From Nocardia grenadensis NBRC 108939 (lineage in GTDB: Bacteria > Actinomycetota > Actinomycetes > Mycobacteriales > Mycobacteriaceae), in the NCBI RefSeq assembly GCF_001613445.1, contig NZ_BDCJ01000008.1:62001-126000 (forward strand): DNA of 64,000 nt, read 5' to 3'. Shown one piece after another: positions 42,787 to 51,814 of this stretch (positions are counted from its first letter, which is position 1; each line of letters begins with the position of its first letter). Position numbers and translations under genes: made by a program. The notes below the pieces were generated by a model that was not told the origin of the DNA, searched no databases, and saw nothing but the letters and a program-made list of their open reading frames with translations.

Positions 42787-44205
42787 ATGGACAATCTGGT
42801 CGATATTCTCTACATCCTGTCCTTCGCCCTGTTCATCTACGGCCTGATGGGGCTGACCGGTCCCAAGACCGCGGTCCGGGGCAACTGGATCGCGGCGGCC
42901 GGTATGGCGATCGCGGTGATCGCCACCCTGATCGCCGTCCGGGACACCGGTAACTGGATCCTGATCGTCGCCGGCCTTATCGTCGGCGTGGTGCTGGGCG
43001 TGCCGCCCGCCCGCTACACCAAGATGACCGCGATGCCTCAGCTGGTGGCGGCGTTCAACGGTGTCGGCGGCGGCACGGTCGCCCTCATCGCATGGGCCGA
43101 ATTCATCGATACCACCGGTTTCTCGGTCTTCCATCACGGTGAGGAACCGACGGTGCACATCATCGTCGGCTCGCTGTTCGCCGCGATCATCGGTTCGGTG
43201 TCGTTCTGGGGTTCGCTGATCGCGTTCGGCAAACTGCAGGAGATCCTGCCCGGACGCCCGATCGGTCTCGGCAAACTGCAGCAGGTGGTGAATCTGCTGC
43301 TGCTGGTGGCAGCTACCGCGGCGGCGGTCGTCATCGGGCTCGGCGCCTCCGACGGCGGCGTCTCGCAGTGGTGGATGGTCGGCTTGCTGCTGGCCGCCGG
43401 GGTGCTGGGCCTGATGGTGGTGCTGCCGATCGGCGGCGCCGATATGCCCGTGGTGATCTCGCTGCTCAACGCGCTTACCGGCCTGTCCGCGGCGGCCGCC
43501 GGTCTGGCACTGAACAACACCGCCATGATCGTGGCCGGCATGATCGTCGGCGCGTCCGGCACCATCCTGACCAATCTGATGGCCAAGGCGATGAACCGGT
43601 CCATCCCGGCCATCGTGGCGGGCGGTTTCGGTGGTGGCGGCGCCGTCGCCGGTTCCGGTGGCGGCGAACAGAAGCAGGCCAAGGCCACCTCGGCGGCCGA
43701 CGCGGCGATCCAGATGGCCTACGCCAACCAGGTGATCGTGGTACCCGGCTACGGTATGGCCGTCGCCCAGGCCCAGCACGCGGTCAAGGAGATGGCGGGA
43801 CTGCTCGAAGCCAAGGGCGTCGAGGTCAAATACGCCATCCATCCGGTCGCGGGACGGATGCCCGGGCATATGAACGTGCTGCTGGCCGAGGCCGAGGTGT
43901 CCTACGACGCCATGAAGGAAATGGACGATATCAACGGCGAGTTCGGCCGCACCGATGTAGCGCTGGTCATCGGCGCCAATGATGTCACCAACCCGGCCGC
44001 CCGCGAGGATTCGGCCAGCCCGATCTACGGTATGCCGGTCCTCAATGTCGACCAGGCCAAATCGGTGATCGTGCTGAAGCGTTCGATGAACAGCGGTTTC
44101 GCCGGTATCGACAATCCGTTGTTCTACTCCGACCACACCTCGATGCTCTTCGGAGACGCGAAGAAGTCGGTCGGTGCGGTCACCGAGGAGCTGAAGGCCC
44201 TGTAG
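42787..44205 (+). CDS. pntB: NAD(P) transhydrogenase subunit beta
   Basis: 472 residues. N-terminal membrane domain of about nine helices (starting LVDILYILSFALFIYGLMGL), followed by a cytoplasmic NADP(H)-binding domain with VIVVPGYGMAVAQAQHAVKE, IHPVAGRMPGHMNVLLAEA, and VALVIGANDVTNPAAREDSAS. Completes the proton-pumping transhydrogenase. The operon ends in a strong hairpin 16 bases downstream. Confidence 0.94.
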   Translation: MDNLVDILYILSFALFIYGLMGLTGPKTAVRGNWIAAAGMAIAVIATLIAVRDTGNWILIVAGLIVGVVLGVPPARYTKMTAMPQLVAAFNGVGGGTVALIAWAEFIDTTGFSVFHHGEEPTVHIIVGSLFAAIIGSVSFWGSLIAFGKLQEILPGRPIGLGKLQQVVNLLLLVAATAAAVVIGLGASDGGVSQWWMVGLLLAAGVLGLMVVLPIGGADMPVVISLLNALTGLSAAAAGLALNNTAMIVAGMIVGASGTILTNLMAKAMNRSIPAIVAGGFGGGGAVAGSGGGEQKQAKATSAADAAIQMAYANQVIVVPGYGMAVAQAQHAVKEMAGLLEAKGVEVKYAIHPVAGRMPGHMNVLLAEAEVSYDAMKEMDDINGEFGRTDVALVIGANDVTNPAAREDSASPIYGMPVLNVDQAKSVIVLKRSMNSGFAGIDNPLFYSDHTSMLFGDAKKSVGAVTEELKAL

Positions 44206-44220
44206 TCGCACGGTGATCGC

Positions 44221-44258
44221 CACGGCCCCGGGTGGGTTCACCACCGCCCGGGGCCGTG
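44221..44258 (+). terminator. terminator after the pnt operon
   Basis: CACGGCCCCGGG(T)GG at 44221–44235 pairs with CC(AC)CGCCCGGGGCCGTG ending at 44258 (12-bp GC stem plus an imperfect extension), followed by CTGCTGTTGT. It lies directly behind pntB. Confidence 0.75.
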
Positions 44259-44279
44259 CTGCTGTTGTACGGTCGGCCG

Positions 44280-44729
44280 ATGGCGAGTCCTGGCGCGAAA
44301 CTGCTGCAATCCCGTTGGTTCGTTCGATCGCCGATCTGGTTGTTCCGGGCCCGGCTCGGGTTCCTGTTCGGTGGCCGGCTCCTGCTGCTGGAACATATCG
44401 GCCGCAAATCCGGTGCCGCGCGCTATGTGGCGCTGGAGACGGTGGACCGCCCGGACCCGGGCACCGTGATCGTCGCGTCGGGCTTCGGTGAGACCGCGCA
44501 GTGGTACCGGAATCTGCTGACCGAACCGCGGTGCCGGGTGAGTATCGGCACCCACTACCGGCTGCCCGCCGAGGCGCGCGTCCTGGACCGGGTGCGGGCA
44601 GCCGAGGTGCTGGCGGGGTATCGGGTCCGGCACCCGCGGGCATATCGGGAGTTGAGCGGCCTCATCGAGGAGGCGACCGGCCGCGGCATCGAAACGGTTC
44701 CGCTGGTCGAACTGTCATTGCGCCCCTAG
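44280..44729 (+). CDS. Ddn-like (DUF385) deazaflavin-dependent oxidoreductase family protein
   Basis: 149 residues from ATG 44280. The pattern LLLLEHIGRKSGAARYVALE, VIVASGFGETAQWYRNLLT and CRVSIGTHYRLPAEARVL is that of DUF385/nitroreductase-like split-barrel proteins, several of which use coenzyme F420 to reduce quinones or nitroaromatic drugs in mycobacteria. Substrate and F420 use are inferred from family. Stands alone between the pnt terminator and the AAA gene. Confidence 0.82.
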   Translation: MASPGAKLLQSRWFVRSPIWLFRARLGFLFGGRLLLLEHIGRKSGAARYVALETVDRPDPGTVIVASGFGETAQWYRNLLTEPRCRVSIGTHYRLPAEARVLDRVRAAEVLAGYRVRHPRAYRELSGLIEEATGRGIETVPLVELSLRP

Positions 44730-44816
44730 TATGTGGCGTGGTGTCGACCCGAGTAACCGGTCGGTGCCGGGAAAACCGGTGGACGCTGCCCGGGCGCGAG
44801 TCGATGATTGTCGGCG

Positions 44817-45956
44817 ATGCTGGAAAGCCACGAACCCTTGCGACTGATCGGCTCCGACACCGCCGTCACAGACCCCGCCGAGCTGCTGGCGTGGAATGCC
44901 GTGCTCGATTCCTATTCGACCCCTCGCGATCTGCTGGACATGCTCACCCTGAGCTTCTTCGGCCGCGGGACACAGCCGTACTACCGGAAGAGCCGGCTGG
45001 AGCGGGTGCGGCCCGAGGCGGCGCTACGGCCGCCGGGGTCGCGGATCTCGCGGTCGGTGGTCGACAGCGATTCCCGGTCGATCCTCGTGCTCGGCGAGGG
45101 CTGGACCCTGCGGGCCGATCGCTGGTCGGATAAATCGGCGCAGGTCGAGGTCACGGCGATCAGCGACGAGCTCGCCGAACGCATTGTGGCGGAATCGGTC
45201 CAGGACGCCGAAGAACCGGCCGACAACGACCGGGCCACGGTCAAGATGGGCTTCTGGCACCAGGGTGAACACGGGGCGCAGCGGCGCGCGCTGGCCGTTA
45301 CCACGCCGGAGTGGCCGAAGATCCGCGGCAACTACAGCACCGCCGTCGCCACCGCGCTGGACCGGTTGATGGCCCTGCGCGCGGACGATATCCGCGGCCG
45401 GCTACTGCTGCTGCACGGACCGCCCGGGACCGGCAAGACGACCGCGCTGCGGGCGCTGGCCCGGGCCTGGTCGGAATGGTGCCAGGCCGATTGCGTGCTC
45501 GATCCGGAGATGCTGTTCGCCAAACCCGGCTATCTGATGCGGGCAGCCATGGGCGCCGAAGGAGAGGACGAGGAAGCCGACCGCTGGCGTCTGCTGATCC
45601 TGGAGGACTGCGACGAACTGATCCACAGCGAGGCGAAGTCATCCTCGGGGCAGGGACTGTCGCGGTTGCTGAACCTCACCGACGGCATGCTGGGCCAGGG
45701 CCGCGATGTGCTGGTCGCGATCAGCACGAACGAGGACCTCTCCCGGCTGCATCCCGCCGTGACCCGGCCCGGCCGGTGCCTCGCGCAGCTGGAGGTCGGC
45801 CGGTTGTCCGCCGGCGAGGCGCGGCGCTGGCTCGGGGACCGGGGCGCCGAAGCTCCCGCGACCGGAGCGACGCTCGCCGAACTGGTCGCGCTGCGCGACG
45901 GGACGGGCAGGATCGCGGTCCACGACGTGGCGCCGGATGCGGGTATGTACCTTTGA
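44817..45956 (+). CDS. AAA+ ATPase with DUF5925-like N-terminal domain
   Basis: 379 residues from ATG 44817; TTG 44808 is an in-frame alternative. An N-terminal domain of about 170 residues (LDSYSTPRDLLDMLTLSFFG, then VVDSDSRSILVLGEGWTLR) precedes an AAA module: Walker A HGPPGTGKTTALRA, Walker B LLILEDCDEL, sensor 1 region VLVAISTNEDLSRLHPAVTR and an arginine finger RPGRC. It looks like a moderate-sized actinobacterial AAA protein that binds or remodels partner proteins. Function unknown. Confidence 0.75.
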   Translation: MLESHEPLRLIGSDTAVTDPAELLAWNAVLDSYSTPRDLLDMLTLSFFGRGTQPYYRKSRLERVRPEAALRPPGSRISRSVVDSDSRSILVLGEGWTLRADRWSDKSAQVEVTAISDELAERIVAESVQDAEEPADNDRATVKMGFWHQGEHGAQRRALAVTTPEWPKIRGNYSTAVATALDRLMALRADDIRGRLLLLHGPPGTGKTTALRALARAWSEWCQADCVLDPEMLFAKPGYLMRAAMGAEGEDEEADRWRLLILEDCDELIHSEAKSSSGQGLSRLLNLTDGMLGQGRDVLVAISTNEDLSRLHPAVTRPGRCLAQLEVGRLSAGEARRWLGDRGAEAPATGATLAELVALRDGTGRIAVHDVAPDAGMYL

Positions 45957-46133
45957 CGCCCTCTCCGGCCTGAAAGGCCGAAGATTCCTACCAGCGCCCT
46001 CGCCCGTCGTGCACGTCCGCCCGCGCAGTGGCGCCGCACGGGCACGGCGCCCGCTCGGCCGCCTGCCGCGGGAGCCCTCGTCGTGGATCCGCCGTGGTCG
46101 CGGGGTATTCCCAGGATATGAGGCGCCGCTATC

Positions 46134-47096
46134 GTGGGCGGCGTGGATGCATTGGCTGCCCTGCTGGAGGGTCCGCGGGCGCGGGGCGCGTTCCTGTTGC
46201 GTTCACTGCTGAGCCCGCCGTGGTCGCTGCGTATCCAGGACGAATCGCCTTTGACGCTGGCCGCGGTGATCCGCGGGCACGCATGGGTTCTCACCGAGGA
46301 CGGCGGTCGGCACCGGATGAGCGCCGGGGATGTGGCGGTGTTCCGGGGACCCCGCCCCTATACCGTCGCCGACGACCCCGCCACCGATCCGCAGATCCTG
46401 ATCAACCCGGGCCAGATCACCACCACGGTGGACGGTGAGGTGCTCTGCGAGACGATGAACCTGGGGGTGCGGCAGTGGGGTAACGACCCGGCCGGGGAAA
46501 CCGTTCTGGTCACGGGCTCCTACGAACAGGCGGGCGCGGTGAGCCGGCGCCTGCTGCGCGCCCTGCCACAGACCCTGGTGGTGCCGCGCGGGCGGTCCGA
46601 CGAACGGGTACTGAGCCTGCTGGTGGAGGAGACCGTGAAGGATCAGCCCGCGCAGAGCGCGGTGCTGGACCGGTTGCTGGACCTGCTGCTCATCGCGACT
46701 CTGCGCACCTGGTTCGCCGGGAACGAGGCGCCACCCTGGTATCACGCCTACGGCGACCCGCTGGTCGGTAAGGCATTGCGGCTGCTGCAGCACAATCCCG
46801 CACACGGCTGGACGGTGGCCGATCTCGCCCGGGAGGTGGGGTCCTCGCGGGCGGCGCTGGCCAGGCGGTTCACCGAACTGGTCGGCGAACCGCCGATGGC
46901 CTTCCTCACCGAGTGGCGGTTGGATCTGGCCGCCGACCTGCTGCAGGGCACCGACGATACGGTGGAGGCCGTCGCCCGCCGGGTGGGGTACGGCAGCGCC
47001 TTCGCGTTGAGTGCCGCGTTCAAACGGCAGTTCGGGGTGAGCCCGCGCGATCACCGGCTGGGGGCCGCGGCCGCCGTGGTGCCCCCGCCCGGCTGA
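46134..47096 (+). CDS. AraC-family transcriptional regulator with cupin sensor
   Basis: 320 residues from GTG 46134 (GTG 46143 also possible). The N-terminal cupin_6-type domain includes RSLLSPPWSLRIQDESPLTL, GHAWVLTEDGGRHRMSAGDV and VAVFRGPRPYTV; the C-terminal region has two helix-turn-helix units: GWTVADLAREVGSSRAALARR and TVEAVARRVGYGSAFALSAA with the family signature FKRQFGVSPRDHR. Such regulators often control adjacent oxidoreductases; no obvious target is next to it. The 177 bases upstream hold no gene. Confidence 0.87.
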   Translation: MGGVDALAALLEGPRARGAFLLRSLLSPPWSLRIQDESPLTLAAVIRGHAWVLTEDGGRHRMSAGDVAVFRGPRPYTVADDPATDPQILINPGQITTTVDGEVLCETMNLGVRQWGNDPAGETVLVTGSYEQAGAVSRRLLRALPQTLVVPRGRSDERVLSLLVEETVKDQPAQSAVLDRLLDLLLIATLRTWFAGNEAPPWYHAYGDPLVGKALRLLQHNPAHGWTVADLAREVGSSRAALARRFTELVGEPPMAFLTEWRLDLAADLLQGTDDTVEAVARRVGYGSAFALSAAFKRQFGVSPRDHRLGAAAAVVPPPG

Positions 47097-47180
47097 CCGT
47101 GAAACGTCCCGCGCGGGCCCGGTACTTCAGGGCCAGGTCGGTGCATCGAAGTTGTCGGATATGCGGGATAGTGTGCGTGG

Positions 47181-48189
47181 GTGCAGCTTCGGTACAACTT
47201 CCGCGTCTATCCGACGCCCGGTCGACAGGTTGCGTTGGCCCGGGTGTGCGCGGGTGGTGTACAACGACGGTCTGCGTATCAGACAGCGAGCACACGTGGC
47301 CGACCGGCCGTACATCACAGACTCCGCATTACAGACCCGGGTGATCACCGAGGCGAAGAAAACCCCGGAACGGACGTGGCCGGCCGAGGTTTCCACGGTG
47401 GCGCCGGTGCAGGCGCTCGGCGATCTGCACACCGCGTACCGGAACTTCTTCGCCTCGGTGCCCGGGAGACGCAAGGGCGCGAAACTCACCCCGCCTCGCT
47501 TCCGGTCACGCAGGGACAACAGGCAGGCGATCAGGTTCACCCGCAACGGGTTCTCGCTGCGCTCGAACCGGCGACTGTATGTGGCCGAGGTCGACGAACT
47601 CGCGCTGCGGTGGTCGCGGGAACTGCCGTCGGATCCTTCGTCGGTCACGATCGTCAAGGACGCATCCGGCCGCTATTTCGCGTCGTTCGTCGTGCAGACC
47701 GACGACTCCCCGTTGCCGCCTGTCCAAGCCGAGGTGGGTATCGATCTCGGGTTGTCGACGTTCGCGGTGCTGTCGGACGGGAAAACGATCGCTTCGCCGC
47801 GGTTTCTGCGGCAGGCGGAGCGGCGGTTGAGGAAAGCCCAGCAGGACCTGTCCCGGAAGGAGAAGGGTTCGAAGAGCCGGGCGAAAGCTCGTACGCGGTT
47901 GGCGAAATCGGTGCACGATGCGGGGTGGGGCATGTTCACCCGCATGCTGGAGGAGAAAGCTCACCGGAATGGGCGTACCTTCGGCAAGGTGGATCGATTC
48001 TTCCCGTCCACCCGAATGTGCTCGGTGTGTGGGGCTATGGGTGGGAAGAAGCCTCTACACGTTCGGGTATGGACGTGCGCGTGTGGGGCCGTTCCCGACC
48101 GCGATGTGAACGCGGCGATCATTATCCTCGCGGCCGGACGGGCCGAGAGGTTAAACGCCTGCGGAGGGACAGTAAGTCCTGCCGCCTAG
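47181..48189 (+). pseudogene. tnpB: IS200/IS605 TnpB (RNA-guided nuclease), decayed
   Basis: Start GTG 47181 reads MQLRYNFRVYPTPGRQVALA, the usual TnpB opening, but the frame shifts near 47235; the remainder (GCARVVYNDGLRIRQRAHVA onward) is in another phase, consistent with loss of about 8 bases. The RuvC I Asp is present (GIDLGLSTF), but the segment between KGSKSRAKA and RTRLAKSVHDAGWGMF lacks the roughly 35–40 residues that normally carry the catalytic Glu (VEDL motif). The zinc finger is CSVCG...TCACG rather than CxxC twice. The final Asp (DRDVNAA) is kept. It is therefore nuclease-dead and frame-broken. Confidence 0.8.
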
Positions 48190-48273
48190 CGGAAGGCACG
48201 TCCCTGTGAAACAGGAACCCACCGGAGAACCGCGAGGTTCAGGAGGAATCCCGGTCGTTCGAGGCCGGGAGGG
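48186..48273 (+). ncRNA. TnpB right-end/omega-RNA-like region
   Basis: Directly after the TnpB stop: GCACGTCCCTGTGAAACAGG, then AACCGCGAGGTT (hairpin GAACC-GCGA-GGTTC at 48228–48241) and CCCGG...CCGGGAGGGCGTC. This is the conserved 3' end of IS605-type elements that gives rise to the guide (omega) RNA of TnpB. Without an active TnpB it is probably a fossil. Confidence 0.5.
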
Positions 48274-48709
48274 CGTCAAACAGCAGTATCCGGTGCTCTG
48301 GCCGGTGCCCACCCGCTGGGCCGACAACGACCACTACGGGCACGTGAACAACGTGACCTACTACGCCTATTTCGATACCGCGGTCAACGCCTGGCTGATC
48401 GACGCCACGGGCACCGATATCCGGGAACTGCCCGCCATCGGGATCGTGGCGGAGACGTCCTGCCGTTTCCACGCCTCGCTGAGTTTCCCCGACCTGCTGC
48501 GCGTGGGTCTGCGGATCGCCCGTCTCGGCCGGTCCAGCATCACCTACGACCTCGCGATCTTCCGGGAGACCGACGATGATCTCGAGCTGGCCGCCACCGG
48601 GACCTTCGTCCACGTCTACGTGGACGAGGAAACCCGCAAACCGGTCGAGATCCCCGAGGTGATCCGCAAGGCCGCCGCGGTCCTGGTCACCGACACCACC
48701 GAGCAGTAG
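48206..48709 (+). CDS. 4-hydroxybenzoyl-CoA-type thioesterase (5' end altered by IS)
   Basis: A single hot-dog domain: PVPTRWADNDHYGHVNNVTY (acidic catalytic Asp in the ADNDxxGHVNN motif), VAETSCRFHASLSFPDLLRV, LGRSSITYDLAIFRE and AATGTFVHVYVDEETRKPVE. It hydrolyses acyl-CoA thioesters. The frame can be read from GTG 48206, but that region is the IS605 right end; true homology begins about residue 25 (KQQYPVLWPVPTRW) with no ATG in front, only GTG 48291. The IS seems to have replaced its original start. Confidence 0.72.
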   Translation: MKQEPTGEPRGSGGIPVVRGREGVKQQYPVLWPVPTRWADNDHYGHVNNVTYYAYFDTAVNAWLIDATGTDIRELPAIGIVAETSCRFHASLSFPDLLRVGLRIARLGRSSITYDLAIFRETDDDLELAATGTFVHVYVDEETRKPVEIPEVIRKAAAVLVTDTTEQ

Positions 48710-49125
48710 CCGGGAACGGCTCTCGGGAGCATCCGGAAATCGGTACGCCCGCGAATTGCCCTCGGGCCTATTCGGTCACCTTTCCTTGTCTGCCCGGCCT
48801 TTCGCCGGCGCCCGCCCGCCGTGGCGCGCGCACGGAAGAAGGCCGCGGCCATACGCGGACTGCGCTCCGCGGCTGGAACACCTGCCGGGCGAGGCGCATC
48901 ACCCCGTCGGCCAGCGGCTCCTCCCGGGGATGCAGAGCCAGTTCGTCGTAGGAGTGCGGCCATCCACGCCGCCACGGCGGCCACGATCAGCTCGGCGCGG
49001 CCGACGCCTGATCACCAGCGCTGATGGTGGTATCGACAGGTTCCGCCGCGCCTTCGCCGGCCGGACACGGCGGAGGTCTACGGCAGCGGATCGGTCACTG
49101 CCGAGCCCGGCGCGCCGAGGGAGAG
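48710..49125. other. 416-base gap without a supported gene
   Basis: Short Arg/Pro-rich frames exist on both strands, but none shows a convincing start or family pattern. A minus-strand stretch around 48,860–48,960 (SYDELALHPREEPLADGVMR) is protein-like and could be the remnant of a lost gene. No repeats or hairpins stand out. Confidence 0.3.
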
Positions 49126-49971
49126 TCACTGCTGGGCGCCGAGGTCCTCCAGCGTGTGCTGGAAGCGGCGCATCCCGCGGATCCAGCGGTCGTAGTCCGA
49201 TCCCTTGTGCTGGTACATCGTCAGCACTTCCGGATGCGGCAGAATCAGGAACTGTCGCGCCGCCACTCCGGCCAGTACGGTGTCGGCCACCGCTTCGGGG
49301 GTCAATACCGCGCCCGCGGATTTCACGGCGTTGATGGCCAGCCGTCCGGCCGCCTCGTTGTCCGGTGGGATCATTCCCTCGCGCAGCAGCGCCGTATCGA
49401 CGCCCATGGGGCATACGCAGCTGACCCCGACCCCTCTGTCCCCGTAGGTGATCGACAGCCATTCCGCGAACCCCACCGCGGCGTGCTTGGACACCGAATA
49501 CGGCGCGGAACCCAGCTGGGTGAGCAGCCCGGCCGCCGACGCGGTGCTCACGAAATAGCCTGTACCGCGTGCCAGCCAGCCGGGGACGAGCAGGCGGGCG
49601 GCGCGGATATGGGCCATGGTGTTGATCTCCAGGGCGGCCGCCCACTGCGCGTCGGTGCTGTCCAACCCGGCGCCCCCGCCGATCCCGGCATTGGCGAAGT
49701 ACAGGTCCACCGGGCCGAAGGCGGATTCCGCGGTATCGATCAGCCGCTGGATCACCGCGGGGTCGGCGGCGTCCCCGCCGGCGGCGACGGCGTTATCGCC
49801 GATCACACCCGCCACCTGCGCTGCGGTGGCCGGATCGAGGTCCGCCACCACGACCCGCGCGCCGTGGTCGGCCAGCCGTCGTGCCAGTGCCGCACCGATA
49901 CCGGATCCGCCACCGGTGACGACGGCGGTCCGGCCCGAGAAAGTGTCCGCTACTGTGCCTGAGAGCTCCAT
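49126..49971 (-). CDS. SDR-family oxidoreductase
   Basis: 281 residues, classical SDR: cofactor motif VVTGGGSGIGAALARRLADH, DLDPA at the end of beta2 (NAD preference likely), NAG as LYFANAGIGGG, catalytic Ser in VSTASAAG and Tyr/Lys in YSVSKHAAVGFAEWL. It oxidises an alcohol or reduces a ketone of unknown identity. Located alone, co-directional with the Lrp gene further right. Confidence 0.87.
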   Translation of the reverse strand: MELSGTVADTFSGRTAVVTGGGSGIGAALARRLADHGARVVVADLDPATAAQVAGVIGDNAVAAGGDAADPAVIQRLIDTAESAFGPVDLYFANAGIGGGAGLDSTDAQWAAALEINTMAHIRAARLLVPGWLARGTGYFVSTASAAGLLTQLGSAPYSVSKHAAVGFAEWLSITYGDRGVGVSCVCPMGVDTALLREGMIPPDNEAAGRLAINAVKSAGAVLTPEAVADTVLAGVAARQFLILPHPEVLTMYQHKGSDYDRWIRGMRRFQHTLEDLGAQQ

Positions 49972-50017
49972 CCCGGCACTCTAACGCTTACATGCGACAT
50001 GCGCCCCCATATGTCGC

Positions 50018-50539
50018 TTACTCGGATCGGCGCCCGTCGGCGGGACGTGCCTGCTCGGCGAGCCGACGCAGCAGCGGAGCGGTACGTGGTCCCACCGATT
50101 CCTGCATCACCAGGGCCATATTCGTGCGAACCACCCCGGGAATCTTCAGGATCTGCCCGGTGATGCGGTAGAGGTCGTCGGCGTCGCGGGCCACCACCCG
50201 GACCGTGAGGTCGGTGGGGCCGGTCATCCCGCACACCTCGGTCACCTCCGGGATCTCGGCCAATTCGCCGACCACCGCTTCCAGTCGGTGCTGGTCCACG
50301 ACCACCGCGACGAAGGCCGAGAGTCGGTAGCCCAGCGCCCGCAATTCGACCCGGCGTTCGAAACTACCCAGTACGCCGGTGGCTTCCCAGCGGGTGAGGC
50401 GCGCCTGCACGGTATTGCGGGACAGCCCGAGCCGGGCGGCCAGTTCCACCCCGGTGGCCCGGGGGTTGGCGATCAATTCGAGCAGTAGGCGCGCATCGGT
50501 GGCGTCCACCACCGAATCGGTTGTCTCCGGACTGGTCAT
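50018..50539 (-). CDS. Lrp/AsnC-family transcriptional regulator (BkdR-like)
   Basis: 173 residues from ATG 50539. N-terminal helix-turn-helix (ARLLLELIANPRATGVELAA, RLGLSRNTVQARLTRWEATG) and C-terminal RAM ligand-binding domain (AFVAVVVDQHRLEAVVGELA; VCGMTGPTDLTVRVVARDAD). It is divergent from the branched-chain oxoacid dehydrogenase operon, exactly where Lrp-type BkdR regulators sit, so it probably senses branched-chain amino acids or oxoacids and controls that operon. Confidence 0.87.
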   Translation of the reverse strand: MTSPETTDSVVDATDARLLLELIANPRATGVELAARLGLSRNTVQARLTRWEATGVLGSFERRVELRALGYRLSAFVAVVVDQHRLEAVVGELAEIPEVTEVCGMTGPTDLTVRVVARDADDLYRITGQILKIPGVVRTNMALVMQESVGPRTAPLLRRLAEQARPADGRRSE

Positions 50540-50683
50540 ATAACGCAGTATGTCAGGGCTCGCGGCAGCGAGACCGTGCATTCTGCTCAGTTGTCCGATC
50601 AAGACTTGCGCAGTTCGCTTAAGCGTGGATGCTATGTGTTGTAGGCCACATCAACGCGTGACCCGCGTGAGGAGGCGAGGCCG

Positions 50684-51814
50684 ATGCCCGGCACAACCGA
50701 GTATCCGGTGCAGTTGATCCAGCCCGACGGCGCTCGGGTGCACCACCCCGAATATCAGGCGCTGGTCGCCGATATCGGGCCCGGTGAACTGCGGCAGCTC
50801 TACGAAGACCTGGTGGTCACCCGGCGGATAGATACCGAGGCCGTCGCGCTGGCCCGGCAGGGGCAACTCGGTCTCTGGGCTCCCTACCAGGGGCAGGAGG
50901 CGGCCCAGGTGGGATCGGCCCACGCACTCCACGCCGACGACTACGTATTCGGCAGCTACCGGGAGAGCGCCGTCGCCTATTGCCGCGGCGTGCGGCCGAG
51001 CGCCATGACCGCGATGTGGCGGGGCGTCTCCCATTCCTCCGGGGATCCGGCGGTGGCCAATATGGCCAACCCGGCGATCGTCGTCGGCGCCCAGGCACTG
51101 CACGCCACCGGCTACGCCTACGCCGCCCACCTCGACGGCGCCGAAATCGCGACCGTCACCTATTTCGGCGACGGCGCCACCAGCCAGGGTGATATCGCCG
51201 AGGCGCTGACCTTCGCCGCGAGCTGGAGCGCGCCGGTGGTGTTCTTCTGCCAGAACAATCACTGGGCGATCAGTGCGCCGGTGCAGTTGCAGAGCGCCAC
51301 TCCGATCGCCCGGCGCGCGACCGGTTACGGGATCCCCGCGATCCGGGTGGACGGCAACGATGTGCTGGCCGTGCTGGCCGTCACCAGGCAGGCGGTCGCG
51401 CGCGCCCGCAGCGGGGGCGGGCCCTCGTTCGTCGAGGCCATCACCTACCGCATGGGTCCACATACGACCGCCGACGACCCCACCCGCTACCGGGCCGCGG
51501 CCGAGACCGAGGAATGGGCGCTGCGGGATCCGATCCTGCGGATGCGGCTCCTGCTGGAACGCGAGGGCCTGCTCGACGACGAGACCCGGCGGCGAGTGGC
51601 GGAACGCGCCGACGAGGTCGCCCATCTGATGCGCACCGAGACCCTCACCATGGCCGACCCCGAGCCGCCGGAACTCTTCGAGCACGTCTACGCCACCGTG
51701 CACCGGGGCCTCGACGAGCAGCGCCGGGACTATCTCGCGTACCTGGTCGACGACCCGGCCGGGGCGCTCGCCACCGTCGCGCCCACCCCGCGCGAGGAAG
51801 GAGTCCGCTCATGA
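50684..51814 (+). CDS. bkdA: branched-chain 2-oxoacid dehydrogenase E1 alpha
   Basis: 376 residues. Thiamine-diphosphate-binding motif GDGATSQGDIAEALTFAASW followed by FFCQNNHWAISAPVQ (the GDG...NN signature), with FGSYRESAVAYCRGV and EAITYRMGPHTTADDPTRYR including the regulatory-loop region. E1 alpha pairs with E1 beta to decarboxylate branched-chain 2-oxoacids (or pyruvate). GGAGGC-like sequence precedes ATG 50684, and it ends in an ATGA overlap with the E1 beta gene. Confidence 0.9.
   Translation: MPGTTEYPVQLIQPDGARVHHPEYQALVADIGPGELRQLYEDLVVTRRIDTEAVALARQGQLGLWAPYQGQEAAQVGSAHALHADDYVFGSYRESAVAYCRGVRPSAMTAMWRGVSHSSGDPAVANMANPAIVVGAQALHATGYAYAAHLDGAEIATVTYFGDGATSQGDIAEALTFAASWSAPVVFFCQNNHWAISAPVQLQSATPIARRATGYGIPAIRVDGNDVLAVLAVTRQAVARARSGGGPSFVEAITYRMGPHTTADDPTRYRAAAETEEWALRDPILRMRLLLEREGLLDDETRRRVAERADEVAHLMRTETLTMADPEPPELFEHVYATVHRGLDEQRRDYLAYLVDDPAGALATVAPTPREEGVRS

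Noticed and set aside
42403..44643. 746-codon minus-strand frame
   Set aside because: Antisense shadow of pntAB/pntB, His/Asp-rich.
47181..48189. TnpB-derived RNA-guided repressor (nuclease-dead, domesticated)
   Set aside because: The catalytic loss fits, but the N-terminal frame break and altered zinc finger point to decay.
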